A DNA stretch of 64,000 nucleotides from CAVUCE01 sp963739985 (GTDB taxonomy: Bacteria; Bacteroidota; Ignavibacteria; Ignavibacteriales; Ignavibacteriaceae): the NCBI GenBank assembly GCA_963739985.1, contig CAVUCE010000022.1:248001-312000 (forward strand), read 5' to 3'. The notes under the pieces are model-generated. The model ran no database searches. It was not told the origin of the DNA and saw only the letters and a list, made by a program, of their open reading frames with translations. Position 1 is the first letter of the stretch. Every line of letters starts with the position of its first letter. Position numbers and translations under genes: made by a program. Shown one piece after another: positions 19,020 through 28,609 of the stretch.

Positions 19020-20652
19020 TTTTTGAAGCAGCTTTCTTATCTTCAGAAAAATCCAAAGCAGCTTTAACAAACTCTCGAAATAATGGATGTGATTTTGTTG
19101 CTCTGGATTTTAATTCTGGATGAAATTGACATCCTAAAAACCACCTATGATCGGGTAATTCCACAATTTCAACAAGTTCTCTATCCGGAGATAAACCACT
19201 TAAAAGCATTCCGTGAGCAGTAATTATGTTTCTAAATTTGTTATTAACTTCATAACGATGCCTGTGGCGCTCAGAAATAAATTCGTTTTTATAAGCTTCT
19301 ATTGCTTTGCTTCCCTTTTCAAGAGTACATGGATAAGCACCAAGCCTCATAGTAGCTCCCATGTTCTTAATACTCTTTTGATCAGGCATTAAATCAATAA
19401 CACTAAATTTATTTTTCTTAAATTCTGAACTGTTAGCTTTTGCAATTCCGCAAACATTTCTTGCAAATTCAATTACTGCGCACTGCATTCCCAAACAAAT
19501 TCCAAAAAAAGGGATATCATTTTCTCTGGCATATTTTACGGCAGCAATTTTCCCTTCAATGCCGCGTTCACCAAATCCTCCGGGTACTAAAAGCCCGCTC
19601 ACGCCTTCTAATAATTTAGCAGGGTCACCCGTTTCGAAAGCTTCTGCACTAATTGATCTGATATTTACTTTTGTATCATTTTCTGCACCGGCATGAATAA
19701 AAGACTCCATTATGCTTTTATAGGCATCCAAATGATCGATGTATTTTCCACAAACTGCAATTTCAACTTCTTTAGTTGGGTTTTTAATTCTGGAAACAAG
19801 AAATTCCCATTCATCAAGTTTAATTTTTTTATCTGATAAGTGAAGTCTCTTTAGAACTAACAAATCAAATTTTTCTTTAAAAAGGATAAGCGGAACTTCA
19901 TAGATTGAAGAACAATCGTAAGCACTTAAAACAGATTTTGTATCCACATTACAAAAAAGTGCAATCTTATTTCTAATATCTTTTGGTAATTTTTTTTCAG
20001 AACGGCAGACTAAAATATCCGGCTGAATTCCTAACTCGAGTAAATTTTTAACACTGTGTTGAGTCGGCTTTGTCTTAACTTCTCCAGCTGCATGAATATA
20101 AGGAACAAGAGTAACATGAATATTCATTGTGTTGGCTCTGCCGAATTGAAGCATAAGTTGTCTCATAGCTTCAATAAAGGGAAGGCTTTCAATATCACCT
20201 ACAGTTCCACCAATTTCGGTAATAATAATATCATATTCACCAAGTTCGCTTAACTTGATCATACGTTGTTTTATTTCATCGGTAATATGTGGAATTACTT
20301 GAACCGTTGCGCCTAGATAATCTCCTCTTCGCTCCTTCGTGATAACATCGTAATAAACCTGGCCGGTTGTGGTGTTGTTCGCCTTATTCATTCCTACATC
20401 CAGGAATCTTTCATAATGGCCAAGATCCAAATCCGCTTCGGCACCATCGTCCGTAACATAAACCTCACCATGCTGGAACGGACTCATAGTACCCGGATCT
20501 ACATTTATATAAGGATCAAATTTTTGAATTGTGACTTTGAAACCACGCTGTTTAAGAAGAAGTCCGAGAGACGAGGCAGTAATACCTTTACCTAATGAGG
20601 AAACTACACCACCCGTGACGAAGATGAATTTTACTTTATTTTTGGAGGCCAT
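19012..20652 (-). CDS. pyrG: CTP synthase
   Basis: Makes CTP from UTP and glutamine. The synthetase half starts FIFVTGGVVSSLGKGI with the P-loop, then KFDPYINVDPGTMSPFQHGE and ITEIGGTVGDIES. The glutaminase half has PGGFGERGIEGK, the nucleophile elbow FFGICLGMQCAVIEF with the catalytic Cys, and GCQFHPELKSR with the catalytic His and Glu. The 546-residue length is normal. It is the first gene of a 13-gene minus-strand run that goes on to the mre/rod genes. Confidence 0.97.
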   Translation of the reverse strand: MASKNKVKFIFVTGGVVSSLGKGITASSLGLLLKQRGFKVTIQKFDPYINVDPGTMSPFQHGEVYVTDDGAEADLDLGHYERFLDVGMNKANNTTTGQVYYDVITKERRGDYLGATVQVIPHITDEIKQRMIKLSELGEYDIIITEIGGTVGDIESLPFIEAMRQLMLQFGRANTMNIHVTLVPYIHAAGEVKTKPTQHSVKNLLELGIQPDILVCRSEKKLPKDIRNKIALFCNVDTKSVLSAYDCSSIYEVPLILFKEKFDLLVLKRLHLSDKKIKLDEWEFLVSRIKNPTKEVEIAVCGKYIDHLDAYKSIMESFIHAGAENDTKVNIRSISAEAFETGDPAKLLEGVSGLLVPGGFGERGIEGKIAAVKYARENDIPFFGICLGMQCAVIEFARNVCGIAKANSSEFKKNKFSVIDLMPDQKSIKNMGATMRLGAYPCTLEKGSKAIEAYKNEFISERHRHRYEVNNKFRNIITAHGMLLSGLSPDRELVEIVELPDHRWFLGCQFHPELKSRATKSHPLFREFVKAALDFSEDKKAASKND

Positions 20653-20755
20653 TGTTTTAGTTTTTGTTACGAAATATAGAACAACTATTGACGAATTTCA
20701 ATTTGATTTAATGAAATTATTAAAAGAAAAGTTAAAATTGTTCGGATAAAAAAAT

Positions 20756-20788
20756 CTCGAGTGATTTCTGATAAGGAAATCATTCGAG
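20756..20788 (-). terminator. Rho-independent terminator of citrate synthase gene
   Basis: CTCGAGTGATTTC (20756-20768) pairs with GAAATCATTCGAG (20776-20788), 13 pairs with one G-T wobble and a seven-base loop. On the minus strand a run of seven T follows at once, and the hairpin lies 20 bases past the citrate synthase stop. Confidence 0.85.
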
Positions 20789-20808
20789 AACGAAGAAAAT
20801 AAAAAGAA

Positions 20809-22089
20809 TTAGGCGTCTTTAACTAAATCTTTTACATATTCTGTTGTAACAGATTTAGGTCTGATAATAGGATTCATAATTGCCCTGTTAACAACAGCTT
20901 GCGCTGCAAGACCAAGACTACGAGAAACTGCAAAAACAACTGTGTAGTATGAAAATTCTTTCAACCCATAATAATAAAGCATACTTCCGGAAGCCGCGTC
21001 AACATTTGGCCATGGATTTTGAATTTTCGTTACTTTTTTAAGTTCAACCGGAACTACTTCAAATAGACCGGAAACTGTTTTGAATACAGGATCTTCAGGG
21101 AAATGTTTCAAGCCAAACTCAAGGAAACCTTCAAATCTTGGGTCCGTTACCCGCAAAACCGCATGTCCGTAACCGGGAATAACTTTTCCGGAGTCTAAGG
21201 TTTCCCAAACAATATCTTTTAATTGTTCTTTTGTTGGTGTTCCACCGAATCTTTCCATAATTCCTAAAATCCACTTTAGGCTTTCTTGGTTTGCCAAACC
21301 GTGAAGAGGACCAGCGAGTCCATTGAAACCACCTGATAACGAGTAATAAAGATCAGATAATGCGGAATTAATTGTTTGTGTACTTAAAGCGCTTACGTTT
21401 CCACCTTCATGATCGCAATGAGCAACCAGATAAAGTCTCATTAAATCATTAAATTCTTCGTTCTTGCCGCCAAGTCCTAACATATGAACATAATCACCGG
21501 TTAAATTCATTTCCGGATCAGGCGCTATAAGTTCGCCTTTATTGAATCTCATTCTATAAACAGCAGCAGCGATGGAAGGAAGTTTTGCGACTATATTCAA
21601 TGCGTCTTCCAAAGTAGGTTTCCAATAATCTTCTTTTCTTAAACCTTCATCGTAAGCTTTTGCAAAGGCGGAATCATTTTGTAAAACTAAAACAGCTGTA
21701 TTAAGCATTGTCATTGGATGAGAATCCTTAGGCATGGCTTTCAATACGTTCCAAACATACTCGGGAACATGTTTCCTTTTTTTAATTTCTGCATTAAAAC
21801 TTTGTAATTCGTCTTTAGTAGGCAACTCTGAGGTTAACAACAAGAAAAATATTTCTTCGGGCGTTTTATCCATCAACTCTTTTAAGGGAATTCCGCGAAT
21901 AATAAGTCCTTTATCTTGAGGAACTCTTGAAGTATCGCAAATTAAAGAACGAACACCTCGCATACCACCATAAGCTTGCTTCACATTAACTTCTGAAAGT
22001 ATTTTATCTCCATGATCCGAGACAATACCGGAAATTTCGTTACGCCACTCTTCAATTTTTACGCTTAATTTTTCAGAAATACTAGACAT
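20809..22089 (-). CDS. gltA: Citrate synthase, eukaryotic (mitochondrial) type
   Basis: Condenses oxaloacetate and acetyl-CoA. The protein follows the mitochondrial type I pattern rather than the usual bacterial one: CDHEGGNVSAL, GPLHGLANQE with the first catalytic His, PGYGHAVLRVTDPR with the second His and Arg, and NPWPNVDAASG with the catalytic Asp are near-copies of the animal enzyme's blocks. The 426 residues lack a targeting peptide. Such enzymes are known from Geobacter and relatives. It stands alone, with its own terminator, and a 400-bp non-coding stretch upstream that should hold its promoter. Confidence 0.93.
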   Translation of the reverse strand: MSSISEKLSVKIEEWRNEISGIVSDHGDKILSEVNVKQAYGGMRGVRSLICDTSRVPQDKGLIIRGIPLKELMDKTPEEIFFLLLTSELPTKDELQSFNAEIKKRKHVPEYVWNVLKAMPKDSHPMTMLNTAVLVLQNDSAFAKAYDEGLRKEDYWKPTLEDALNIVAKLPSIAAAVYRMRFNKGELIAPDPEMNLTGDYVHMLGLGGKNEEFNDLMRLYLVAHCDHEGGNVSALSTQTINSALSDLYYSLSGGFNGLAGPLHGLANQESLKWILGIMERFGGTPTKEQLKDIVWETLDSGKVIPGYGHAVLRVTDPRFEGFLEFGLKHFPEDPVFKTVSGLFEVVPVELKKVTKIQNPWPNVDAASGSMLYYYGLKEFSYYTVVFAVSRSLGLAAQAVVNRAIMNPIIRPKSVTTEYVKDLVKDA

Positions 22090-22490
22090 TCACAATCCTT
22101 AATTTTTCTAGATGATGGAGCAAAATTAAAATATAATCCTTTAAATTAGCCCTTTTTTAGGTGGAATTCAATAACATTTGAGATCAATTAATCATTATAA
22201 CGTATAAATTTAGTAATGTTACATTCTAATTTGATGGAGAGCATTTATATTTTTTTAATTGAATCTATTTTGATTAATTAGAACAAAAATAGTTTTAGTA
22301 CTGACTATTTCTATTAAAAAACATCTAGCTTAAGTTGGATTATAAATGTTAAATTTTATGGTTTGAGTCTGAATCGAATAGCCATTTTTTTGATAGGATT
22401 TAACAGATTTCCGTATGAAATATGAAACTTTGGAGTTCCCCATTAACTCACTTTATAGCGAAATGCACAATATATTATTGTTTATGAATC
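22090..22490. other. Intergenic stretch, no gene seen
   Basis: Very AT-rich, about 400 bases between the citrate synthase start and the phosphatase stop. I find no open frame with a ribosome binding site, no tRNA and no strong hairpin. It should hold the citrate synthase promoter, but many TATA-like strings prevent picking one. Confidence 0.5.
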
Positions 22491-24950
22491 CTAAGTTATT
22501 TTCACAATAACAATTGTCATATCATCATGCTGATCGGCATTACCAATAAATTTTTTTACCTCCGCAATCATTTGATCAGCCATTTCTTCAACTTCTAAGT
22601 GATGATATTTTTCAACCAATTCGGTTAAAGCTTTTTCACCAAACTCAACTTTTTTCTTATCCATCGCTTCAGGAAAGCCATCTGTATAAAAAACAAAGAT
22701 GTCCCCGGAATCAAATGAAATTGTTTCTTCCTGAATTGTTCTGTTAAATATGATTCCTTTCTCCAATCCTAAAGCTAAACCTGTCGGATGCAGCAATTCG
22801 GCATTACCGCTTTTAGAATTTTTAACGATTACAGGATTATGGCCGGCTCTTGCTATCTTGAATAATTTTTGCTCGACATCGAAAAGTCCGAAAATCATAC
22901 TGATAAAAGTACCTCGGTCCACGTTCTCATAAAATAAAGAATTCATTTCCTTTAAAATTTTAGCCGGTGAATCAGATGATTTTGAAAGTGCCCTTAAAAA
23001 ACCTTTTGTCAGAGTCATGTAAAAAGCTGCCTGAGTACCTTTCCCTGATACATCGCCAATAATAACACCTAATTTATTTTTATCAGGGTAAACAAAATCA
23101 TAGTAATCTCCTCCAACTTCTAATGCCGGAATACATTTTGACGCAACTTTTAGACCTTCTAATATTGGATTTGTTCGTGGCAAGAAACTCATTTGCACAT
23201 CGCGTGCAATTTCCAATTCGCGCTGTAATCTTTGTCTTTCTGTAATATTTTTCGCAAATGCAGGAACTATTGAGTTATAGTCTTTAATTTTATCTTTAGT
23301 GAATATTGAAATAACCGCAACAACAGTTATGATTATAAGTAACAGTATAAATAAATAACCGGAATTTATAAGTGAAGTATTTCCGGAAGTAAATAATGAA
23401 AGTCCTATATTAAGTGCTTTGAATGTTATTAACGTAATTAAAGTTGTCAAAACATCAGTTTTGAAGTAAATCAACATCAACAAAACACCAATAATTACTT
23501 CAATAGAAATACCGTAATAAATAGGATGAATTCCGTTTAGATTTATAGCGGCCCAAATTAGTCCGCTTAAAAGAAGAATAACAGAAACAGAATTGATTCT
23601 CAATCTCAATCCGGATTCAATTACATTAAAGAAAACAGCAACCAATAAAATTGAAGAATAAATAGCTTCAACCAAGATACTGGTTGCAGGACTCGGGGAA
23701 TTAAAAAATGATAAAACACTGGTATCTATTGAGACGCTCCAAATATTTTTTACACTTTGAGCTAATAATAGCAAGATCAGCCAAACCACAGTTATCCCAA
23801 ATCCACCGCTCAGTCCATTAAGTATACTTTCCCCTATTCTAGAATGGAAAATATAGCCTTTACTAATTAAATCGATTGGAATAAATTTCTCTTTCCAAAC
23901 ATCTCTGGTCACCGCTTCACTTACCGCCCAAACTATGAAAACTGCTCCTGAATAAAATAAAGTACCCAGCACTAGAGGCAATAATAATGAGACTCCCGAT
24001 TCATCAATAAGCATGCTATAAAGATGAAAACTAAACGCTACACCTGTAATAAGGGATAGTAAAATTGCAGTTTTAAATCCGATTTCCCCTGACTTTATTT
24101 TTTTGTATGCCAGGTAAGCGATAAGTAAAAACATTAAGACATAAAAAAATGTAACCGTGGTCGTTTTATAAACATCGGTGTCATCAAGTGTATATTTTTC
24201 CGGTATGATGTACTTGATTTTAAAATCTGAAACCTTATTACCTGAAATTGTAATATTCATTTCAATCGGATCATCAATGTATGCAGATTTACCGGACCAG
24301 GTATATTGATAATCGGTTCTATGAGGTAATTCTATTTTTCTCTCAATTTTAAAATCATACTGCTCATTTGAACCTGATATAAATGAATATCTTAGTACTT
24401 TTGTCGTATCATTTGAGGCTGAACTATCAGACAGATTTTGAAGCGTACCAAAACGTGTAATGAACTCAATAACTTTTTTTCTTGCTTGAGCCGGAGTTAT
24501 TGATGGTAGTGTTGTTGAATCAGATATATTGCGAGAAAATTCGAGTAAATTTCCATGGTTGTCGTAAGTTATTTGACTTCCGTGCAGTATTTCTTGTTCA
24601 GATCTATTACTCATCATATGGTTATTGCGGTCATTTTTTTGCCACTTAATCCGCCATGAAAATCCAGGTAAATAATTCCGAAGTATTTGATTTCCTTTTT
24701 TGAATCCAAATTCTCGCTGAACTTGTTTTAACAATGGATTGTTAGCTTCGATGCTCTCAACTAAGGTTGTATTACTAGTAGGGATTCGCAAATCTTTGGC
24801 GAAAGCTTTTGCTTTATTCTTTAGCTGCTCTTTGTCGAGTGTGACTTTTAATCCACCTAGGTAATGCACATCTCTATAAAAAGTAGCAAATACAGTAATC
24901 GCTATTGCTATTGTGAGGACGTATATAATTAATATTTTTACTTTCGACAT
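22491..24950 (-). CDS. Membrane-bound PP2C-type (SpoIIE/RsbU) serine phosphatase
   Basis: Residues 1-250 begin with one membrane segment (8-24) and an apparent extracytoplasmic domain; residues about 265-555 hold eight or more membrane segments; the C-terminus is a SpoIIE/RsbU phosphatase. RELEIARDVQMSFLP is the linker helix typical of RsbU-like proteins. The catalytic residues lie in GGDYYDFV, IIGDVSGKGTQAA and DQHDDMTIVIV, which carry the metal-binding Asps. Such phosphatases act in partner-switching on anti-sigma antagonists. No anti-sigma factor or STAS gene is adjacent, so the target is unknown. Length (819) reflects the large sensor part. Confidence 0.88.
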   Translation of the reverse strand: MSKVKILIIYVLTIAIAITVFATFYRDVHYLGGLKVTLDKEQLKNKAKAFAKDLRIPTSNTTLVESIEANNPLLKQVQREFGFKKGNQILRNYLPGFSWRIKWQKNDRNNHMMSNRSEQEILHGSQITYDNHGNLLEFSRNISDSTTLPSITPAQARKKVIEFITRFGTLQNLSDSSASNDTTKVLRYSFISGSNEQYDFKIERKIELPHRTDYQYTWSGKSAYIDDPIEMNITISGNKVSDFKIKYIIPEKYTLDDTDVYKTTTVTFFYVLMFLLIAYLAYKKIKSGEIGFKTAILLSLITGVAFSFHLYSMLIDESGVSLLLPLVLGTLFYSGAVFIVWAVSEAVTRDVWKEKFIPIDLISKGYIFHSRIGESILNGLSGGFGITVVWLILLLLAQSVKNIWSVSIDTSVLSFFNSPSPATSILVEAIYSSILLVAVFFNVIESGLRLRINSVSVILLLSGLIWAAINLNGIHPIYYGISIEVIIGVLLMLIYFKTDVLTTLITLITFKALNIGLSLFTSGNTSLINSGYLFILLLIIITVVAVISIFTKDKIKDYNSIVPAFAKNITERQRLQRELEIARDVQMSFLPRTNPILEGLKVASKCIPALEVGGDYYDFVYPDKNKLGVIIGDVSGKGTQAAFYMTLTKGFLRALSKSSDSPAKILKEMNSLFYENVDRGTFISMIFGLFDVEQKLFKIARAGHNPVIVKNSKSGNAELLHPTGLALGLEKGIIFNRTIQEETISFDSGDIFVFYTDGFPEAMDKKKVEFGEKALTELVEKYHHLEVEEMADQMIAEVKKFIGNADQHDDMTIVIVKIT

Positions 24951-25365
24951 CTACTATTAGTGACCCAATTTTTACTGAATTATACAATCAGCACTAATAT
25001 AAATAAATATATTTCGCGCGTTCAATTTTTATGATGTAAGGTTTATTTAAATTATTGACGAACCTATTCTTATTTTGACCTGTATAATAGACAAATAAAT
25101 TATTTTTTTAAATACTTTTAAATGTGCTTAATTTCAAATAAGTTACTGTTTAAAGATATGAGAGTTAACATTAAAATAAATGCGTCTTAATTTATAGGGA
25201 TCGGTTTATAAAATTCCAAATTATTTTATTGTTAAATATTAAACTTATATCTAATTCTTATGTCTAAACAATTAATATTGGCTCGAATGAATTAAATACT
25301 ATGTTGAAATTCATACGAATAATAGCTAATTATATCTGCAACATTTTACAAATTAAGTCAAGTTA
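24951..25365. other. Intergenic stretch between divergent genes
   Basis: About 415 AT-rich bases between the phosphatase and the Sel1 gene, which are divergent, so both promoters should lie here. A TATAAT string at 25083-25088 has no matching -35 box at usual spacing. I see no small gene or relic. Confidence 0.5.
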
Positions 25366-26928
25366 TTGAATAAGAATAAAATTGTAACCGGTATTTTAAC
25401 CGTTTTTATATTAATAATATGCAGCACCTCATTAACTTTTGCCCAGGACACAACACAAAGCCTGGCATTCAAAAGTAACAAGCAAGATCCACAGCTAAGA
25501 TTATTTTATCGACCGGATTTATCGTATCAAATATGGCAGCACTTTAAGCTTATTCAAAGTGCAAATTCTGGCGACCCTCTCGCAGAGCATGAACTTGGAT
25601 TAAGATATTTATTAGGTGAAGGATTTGCTGCAGATACTGTTCAAGCTGCATTCTGGATAAAGAAAGCAGCCGATACTCATCTTGCTGCAGCCTGTTATAA
25701 CTACGGCATTTTACTAAACAATGGCTGGGGCGTAAAATGGAACCCTTTTGAGGCTTTTAAATATTTTATGATTGCAGCAAAAGATGGAATGCCTCAGGCT
25801 GAACAAGTAGTCGGTTTAATATATACAGATAATTTAATTGTGAAACGAAATTGGAATGAAGCTTATAAATGGCTAAAAAAGGCAGCAGATGATAAATATA
25901 AACCGGCTCAAGAAATTTTAACTGAATTTAAAAAGAAAATTAAAATCTCAACTTTAGATACGGCTTCTTCTAATCAAGATAATAGCAAACAATTAAATAA
26001 TAGTATAAACAATTCGCTAACTTCATCATTAGGATTAGTTTATATCGATTTTCATACAAAAACCGATTCAATGACCAACGTAAGTAATAAAATGCTTCTT
26101 GAAGACCTTCTTCATAATGGAAATGATTCTTTAGCCGCGGCAATAGGACTGGATAATAAAATTGACACTACATTTAATTTTAATTCAAAATCCATAAAAT
26201 TACTCGAACAATTTGCCGATGCCGGCAGCCCTGAAGCTTTAACGCTTATTGGCAAATTTTATGAAAAAGGAATTCATTACACAAAAAACGATATTACAGC
26301 TTCGGTATTTTACATAAGAGCCATTAGGTTAGATTCACCAAGAGCTCCTCAACTTTTATGGAAATTAATTCAGAAAAAAGGTTATTACTCAAATCTTAAA
26401 AACTTAGTTGATAAAAAGAATCCACAAGCAATGTTTACTTGGTATGGATTATATATGTTTGGATTTGATAATAGTTTTACAGGAAAAGATGCGTTTAATT
26501 TATTGGTACAATCAGCACAAAAGAATTTTCTTCCGGCTGTTAACGAACTTGGCTTATCTTATTATACAGGTAAATTAGTAAACAAAGACAAAGCTAAAGC
26601 TATTTCTATTTGGGAAAAAGCGGAAAATTTGGGTAGTGAGGAAGCTAAAATCAGATTAGCTACTGCTGATATACTTGACAAGGCAGATTCTGCAAATGAA
26701 GTAAAAGCAATAAAAACATTAAAGAATGCCGTTCTACAAGGTTCCGTTTTAGCACAAGCAATCATCGCCTATTGTTATGAATCAGGAATTATATTTGAAC
26801 AAAGCATTCCTAATGCCGTAGAGTATTATCGTTATGCTGCACAAAGAGGTAGCCAATATGCATATACTCAACTAAAAAGATTATACGATGATATAAGACC
26901 CGACTCGCCCAAATTTGAATTAAATTAA
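25366..26928 (+). CDS. Exported Sel1-like repeat protein
   Basis: A 520-residue protein with a signal peptide (residues 1-26, ending STSLTFAQ), then Sel1/TPR-like alpha repeats: GDPLAEHELGLRYLLGEGF, AAFWIKKAADTHLAAACYNYG, GMPQAEQVVGLIYTDN, GSPEALTLIGKFYEKGI, FLPAVNELGLSYYTGK and AVEYYRYAAQRGSQYA. Sel1 proteins usually scaffold signalling or envelope complexes; no partner is evident. The start is TTG with no clear ribosome binding site, chosen because it gives the complete signal peptide. The relic gene that follows is on the opposite strand. Confidence 0.82.
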   Translation: MNKNKIVTGILTVFILIICSTSLTFAQDTTQSLAFKSNKQDPQLRLFYRPDLSYQIWQHFKLIQSANSGDPLAEHELGLRYLLGEGFAADTVQAAFWIKKAADTHLAAACYNYGILLNNGWGVKWNPFEAFKYFMIAAKDGMPQAEQVVGLIYTDNLIVKRNWNEAYKWLKKAADDKYKPAQEILTEFKKKIKISTLDTASSNQDNSKQLNNSINNSLTSSLGLVYIDFHTKTDSMTNVSNKMLLEDLLHNGNDSLAAAIGLDNKIDTTFNFNSKSIKLLEQFADAGSPEALTLIGKFYEKGIHYTKNDITASVFYIRAIRLDSPRAPQLLWKLIQKKGYYSNLKNLVDKKNPQAMFTWYGLYMFGFDNSFTGKDAFNLLVQSAQKNFLPAVNELGLSYYTGKLVNKDKAKAISIWEKAENLGSEEAKIRLATADILDKADSANEVKAIKTLKNAVLQGSVLAQAIIAYCYESGIIFEQSIPNAVEYYRYAAQRGSQYAYTQLKRLYDDIRPDSPKFELN

Positions 26929-26944
26929 AGCTCCGTAAAATTAA

Positions 26945-27339
26945 TCAGAGTAATTTTAATGGAAGAGTAATTCCTCGCAGAGCGGAGACAGTCCCACCGA
27001 TATTATTTGAAATGGAATGCGAGACAAAAAGAGAATCGTTTACTAATATTTTGTTGTAAACTTTCCCTGCTGTATTAAATTCAACTTGTAACCATGCATA
27101 ATCCCTAGTCTTTCCGTTCCATTCAGCTCTTCATCCAGGAGAAACGTGTTTACCCGACAATGTGTCCTTGCTTGAAGTAAAATATTTAAAAGAAGAAATT
27201 TTAGAAACAGTGCCGGTTACACCATATTAAACTGCATAGTTTTTGCCTTACGCATCGGTGGGATTAGAATCTGTTTTACAACCAGAAAAAAAAGGATGAA
27301 TAGTAATAACGTTATTATGCCTAATAGCGTTTGTTTCAT
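26945..27339 (-). pseudogene. Decayed lipoprotein gene
   Basis: Read on the minus strand from ATG at 27339, the sequence encodes a lipoprotein signal peptide beginning MKQTLLGIITLLLFILFF. A one-base frameshift in a run of eight T then leads to SGCKTDSNPTDA, the lipobox Cys. After that the frame has three stops (two TAA, one TGA), yet it continues with plausible protein such as VTGTVSKISSFKYFTSSKD and DYAWLQVEFNTAGKVYNKIL to a final TGA at 26945-26947. The 395-base length fits one lost base. I do not recognise the family; it was a small exported lipoprotein of about 130 residues. It fills most of the gap between the Sel1 and aminotransferase genes. Confidence 0.75.
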
Positions 27340-27451
27340 ATATGCTCGTTTTTATAGATTGGAATTATAGAAATTAGTTTAATAAATTGATTTCTATTAA
27401 ATAATAGTAGGCTAGATTTTGTTATAATATTTTGGGGATGCTCGCAAATCG

Positions 27452-28609
27452 ATGGTTGATAATATGATAAAAATAAAATCAAAATTACCGGAAGTTGGGC
27501 TCAGTATTTTTGCTGTAATGTCTAAAATGTCCGAATCTTATAATGCAATAAATCTCTCACAAGGATTCCCTGACTTTAATTGTTCCGATGAACTGGTTGA
27601 ACTTGTGGATTTTTACATGAAAAAAGGCGCTAATCAATATGCTCCGATGCCTGGAGTTTCAATTTTACGAGAAGAGATTTGTCGAAAGATAAAAAATCTA
27701 TATAACGCTGAATATGACTTTGAAAATGAGATAGTAATTACAGCCGGAGCAACTCAAGCAATATTTACAGCGCTTTCAACAATCATTAAATCCGGTGATG
27801 AAGTTATAATATTTGAGCCTGCTTATGATGCTTATAAACCTGATATTGAACTAAACGGCGGTGTTGCTGTATCAATACCTTTAACTAAGAATGTTTTTAG
27901 AATAGACTGGACACTGGTTGAAAAACATATAACCAGAAAAACTAAAGCTATAATATTAAATTTTCCTCACAATCCAACCGGAAGCATTTTAAGCAAAGCG
28001 GATATTGAGAAATTAGAAATACTAACAAAAAATTCAGATATATTTATTATAAGTGATGAAGTTTATGAACATATAGTTTTTGATAATCAAAAACATATTA
28101 GTATTTCTCAATCCGAAGAGCTCTACAAAAGAAGCTTTGTTATTTCATCATTTGGAAAAACATTTCACACAACCGGCTGGAAGATCGGGTATTGTGCTGC
28201 CCCGAAAAATCTTATGGATGAATTTAAGAAGTTGCATCAGTTCGTCGTTTTTGCGGTAAACACACCCATTCAATATGCCTACGCAGATTTTTTATCAAAT
28301 CGGAAGAATTATCTTGAAGTAAATTCTCTTTACGAAAATAAAAGGAATTTATTACTGGAGAGTTTGAAAAATTCAAATTTTAAATTTAAAGCAACTACAG
28401 GTACTTATTTCCAATTGCTGGATTATTCTAAAATTTCTGATATGACTGATATGAACTTTGCGGAATATCTTACAAAAGAAATTGGAGTAGCAGTCATTCC
28501 GCTTTCACCGTTTTATACTGAAAATAATAAAGGCAGATTAGTAAGAGTTTGTTTTGCAAAAAATGATGATGTACTAATTAAAGCAGCGAAGAAATTAAGT
28601 TCAATTTAA
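27452..28609 (+). CDS. Pyridoxal-phosphate aminotransferase, class I/II (methionine-type)
   Basis: A fold-type I aminotransferase of the YbdL/kynurenine-aminotransferase-like group. INLSQGFPDF, ANQYAPMPG and NFPHNPTGS are the substrate and PLP sites, ISDEVYEHIVFD carries the Asp and Tyr that hold the cofactor, and SSFGKTFHTTGWKIGY the Schiff-base Lys. Related enzymes use methionine, aromatic amino acids or glutamine; I cannot narrow the substrate. The ATG at 27452 and another four codons later are both possible, neither with a strong ribosome binding site. It overlaps the convergent transporter gene by four bases. Confidence 0.88.
   Translation: MVDNMIKIKSKLPEVGLSIFAVMSKMSESYNAINLSQGFPDFNCSDELVELVDFYMKKGANQYAPMPGVSILREEICRKIKNLYNAEYDFENEIVITAGATQAIFTALSTIIKSGDEVIIFEPAYDAYKPDIELNGGVAVSIPLTKNVFRIDWTLVEKHITRKTKAIILNFPHNPTGSILSKADIEKLEILTKNSDIFIISDEVYEHIVFDNQKHISISQSEELYKRSFVISSFGKTFHTTGWKIGYCAAPKNLMDEFKKLHQFVVFAVNTPIQYAYADFLSNRKNYLEVNSLYENKRNLLLESLKNSNFKFKATTGTYFQLLDYSKISDMTDMNFAEYLTKEIGVAVIPLSPFYTENNKGRLVRVCFAKNDDVLIKAAKKLSSI

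Noticed and set aside
25046..25088. TTGACG and TATAAT as a promoter for the Sel1 gene
   Set aside because: The spacing is 22 bases, too long for a sigma-70 promoter.
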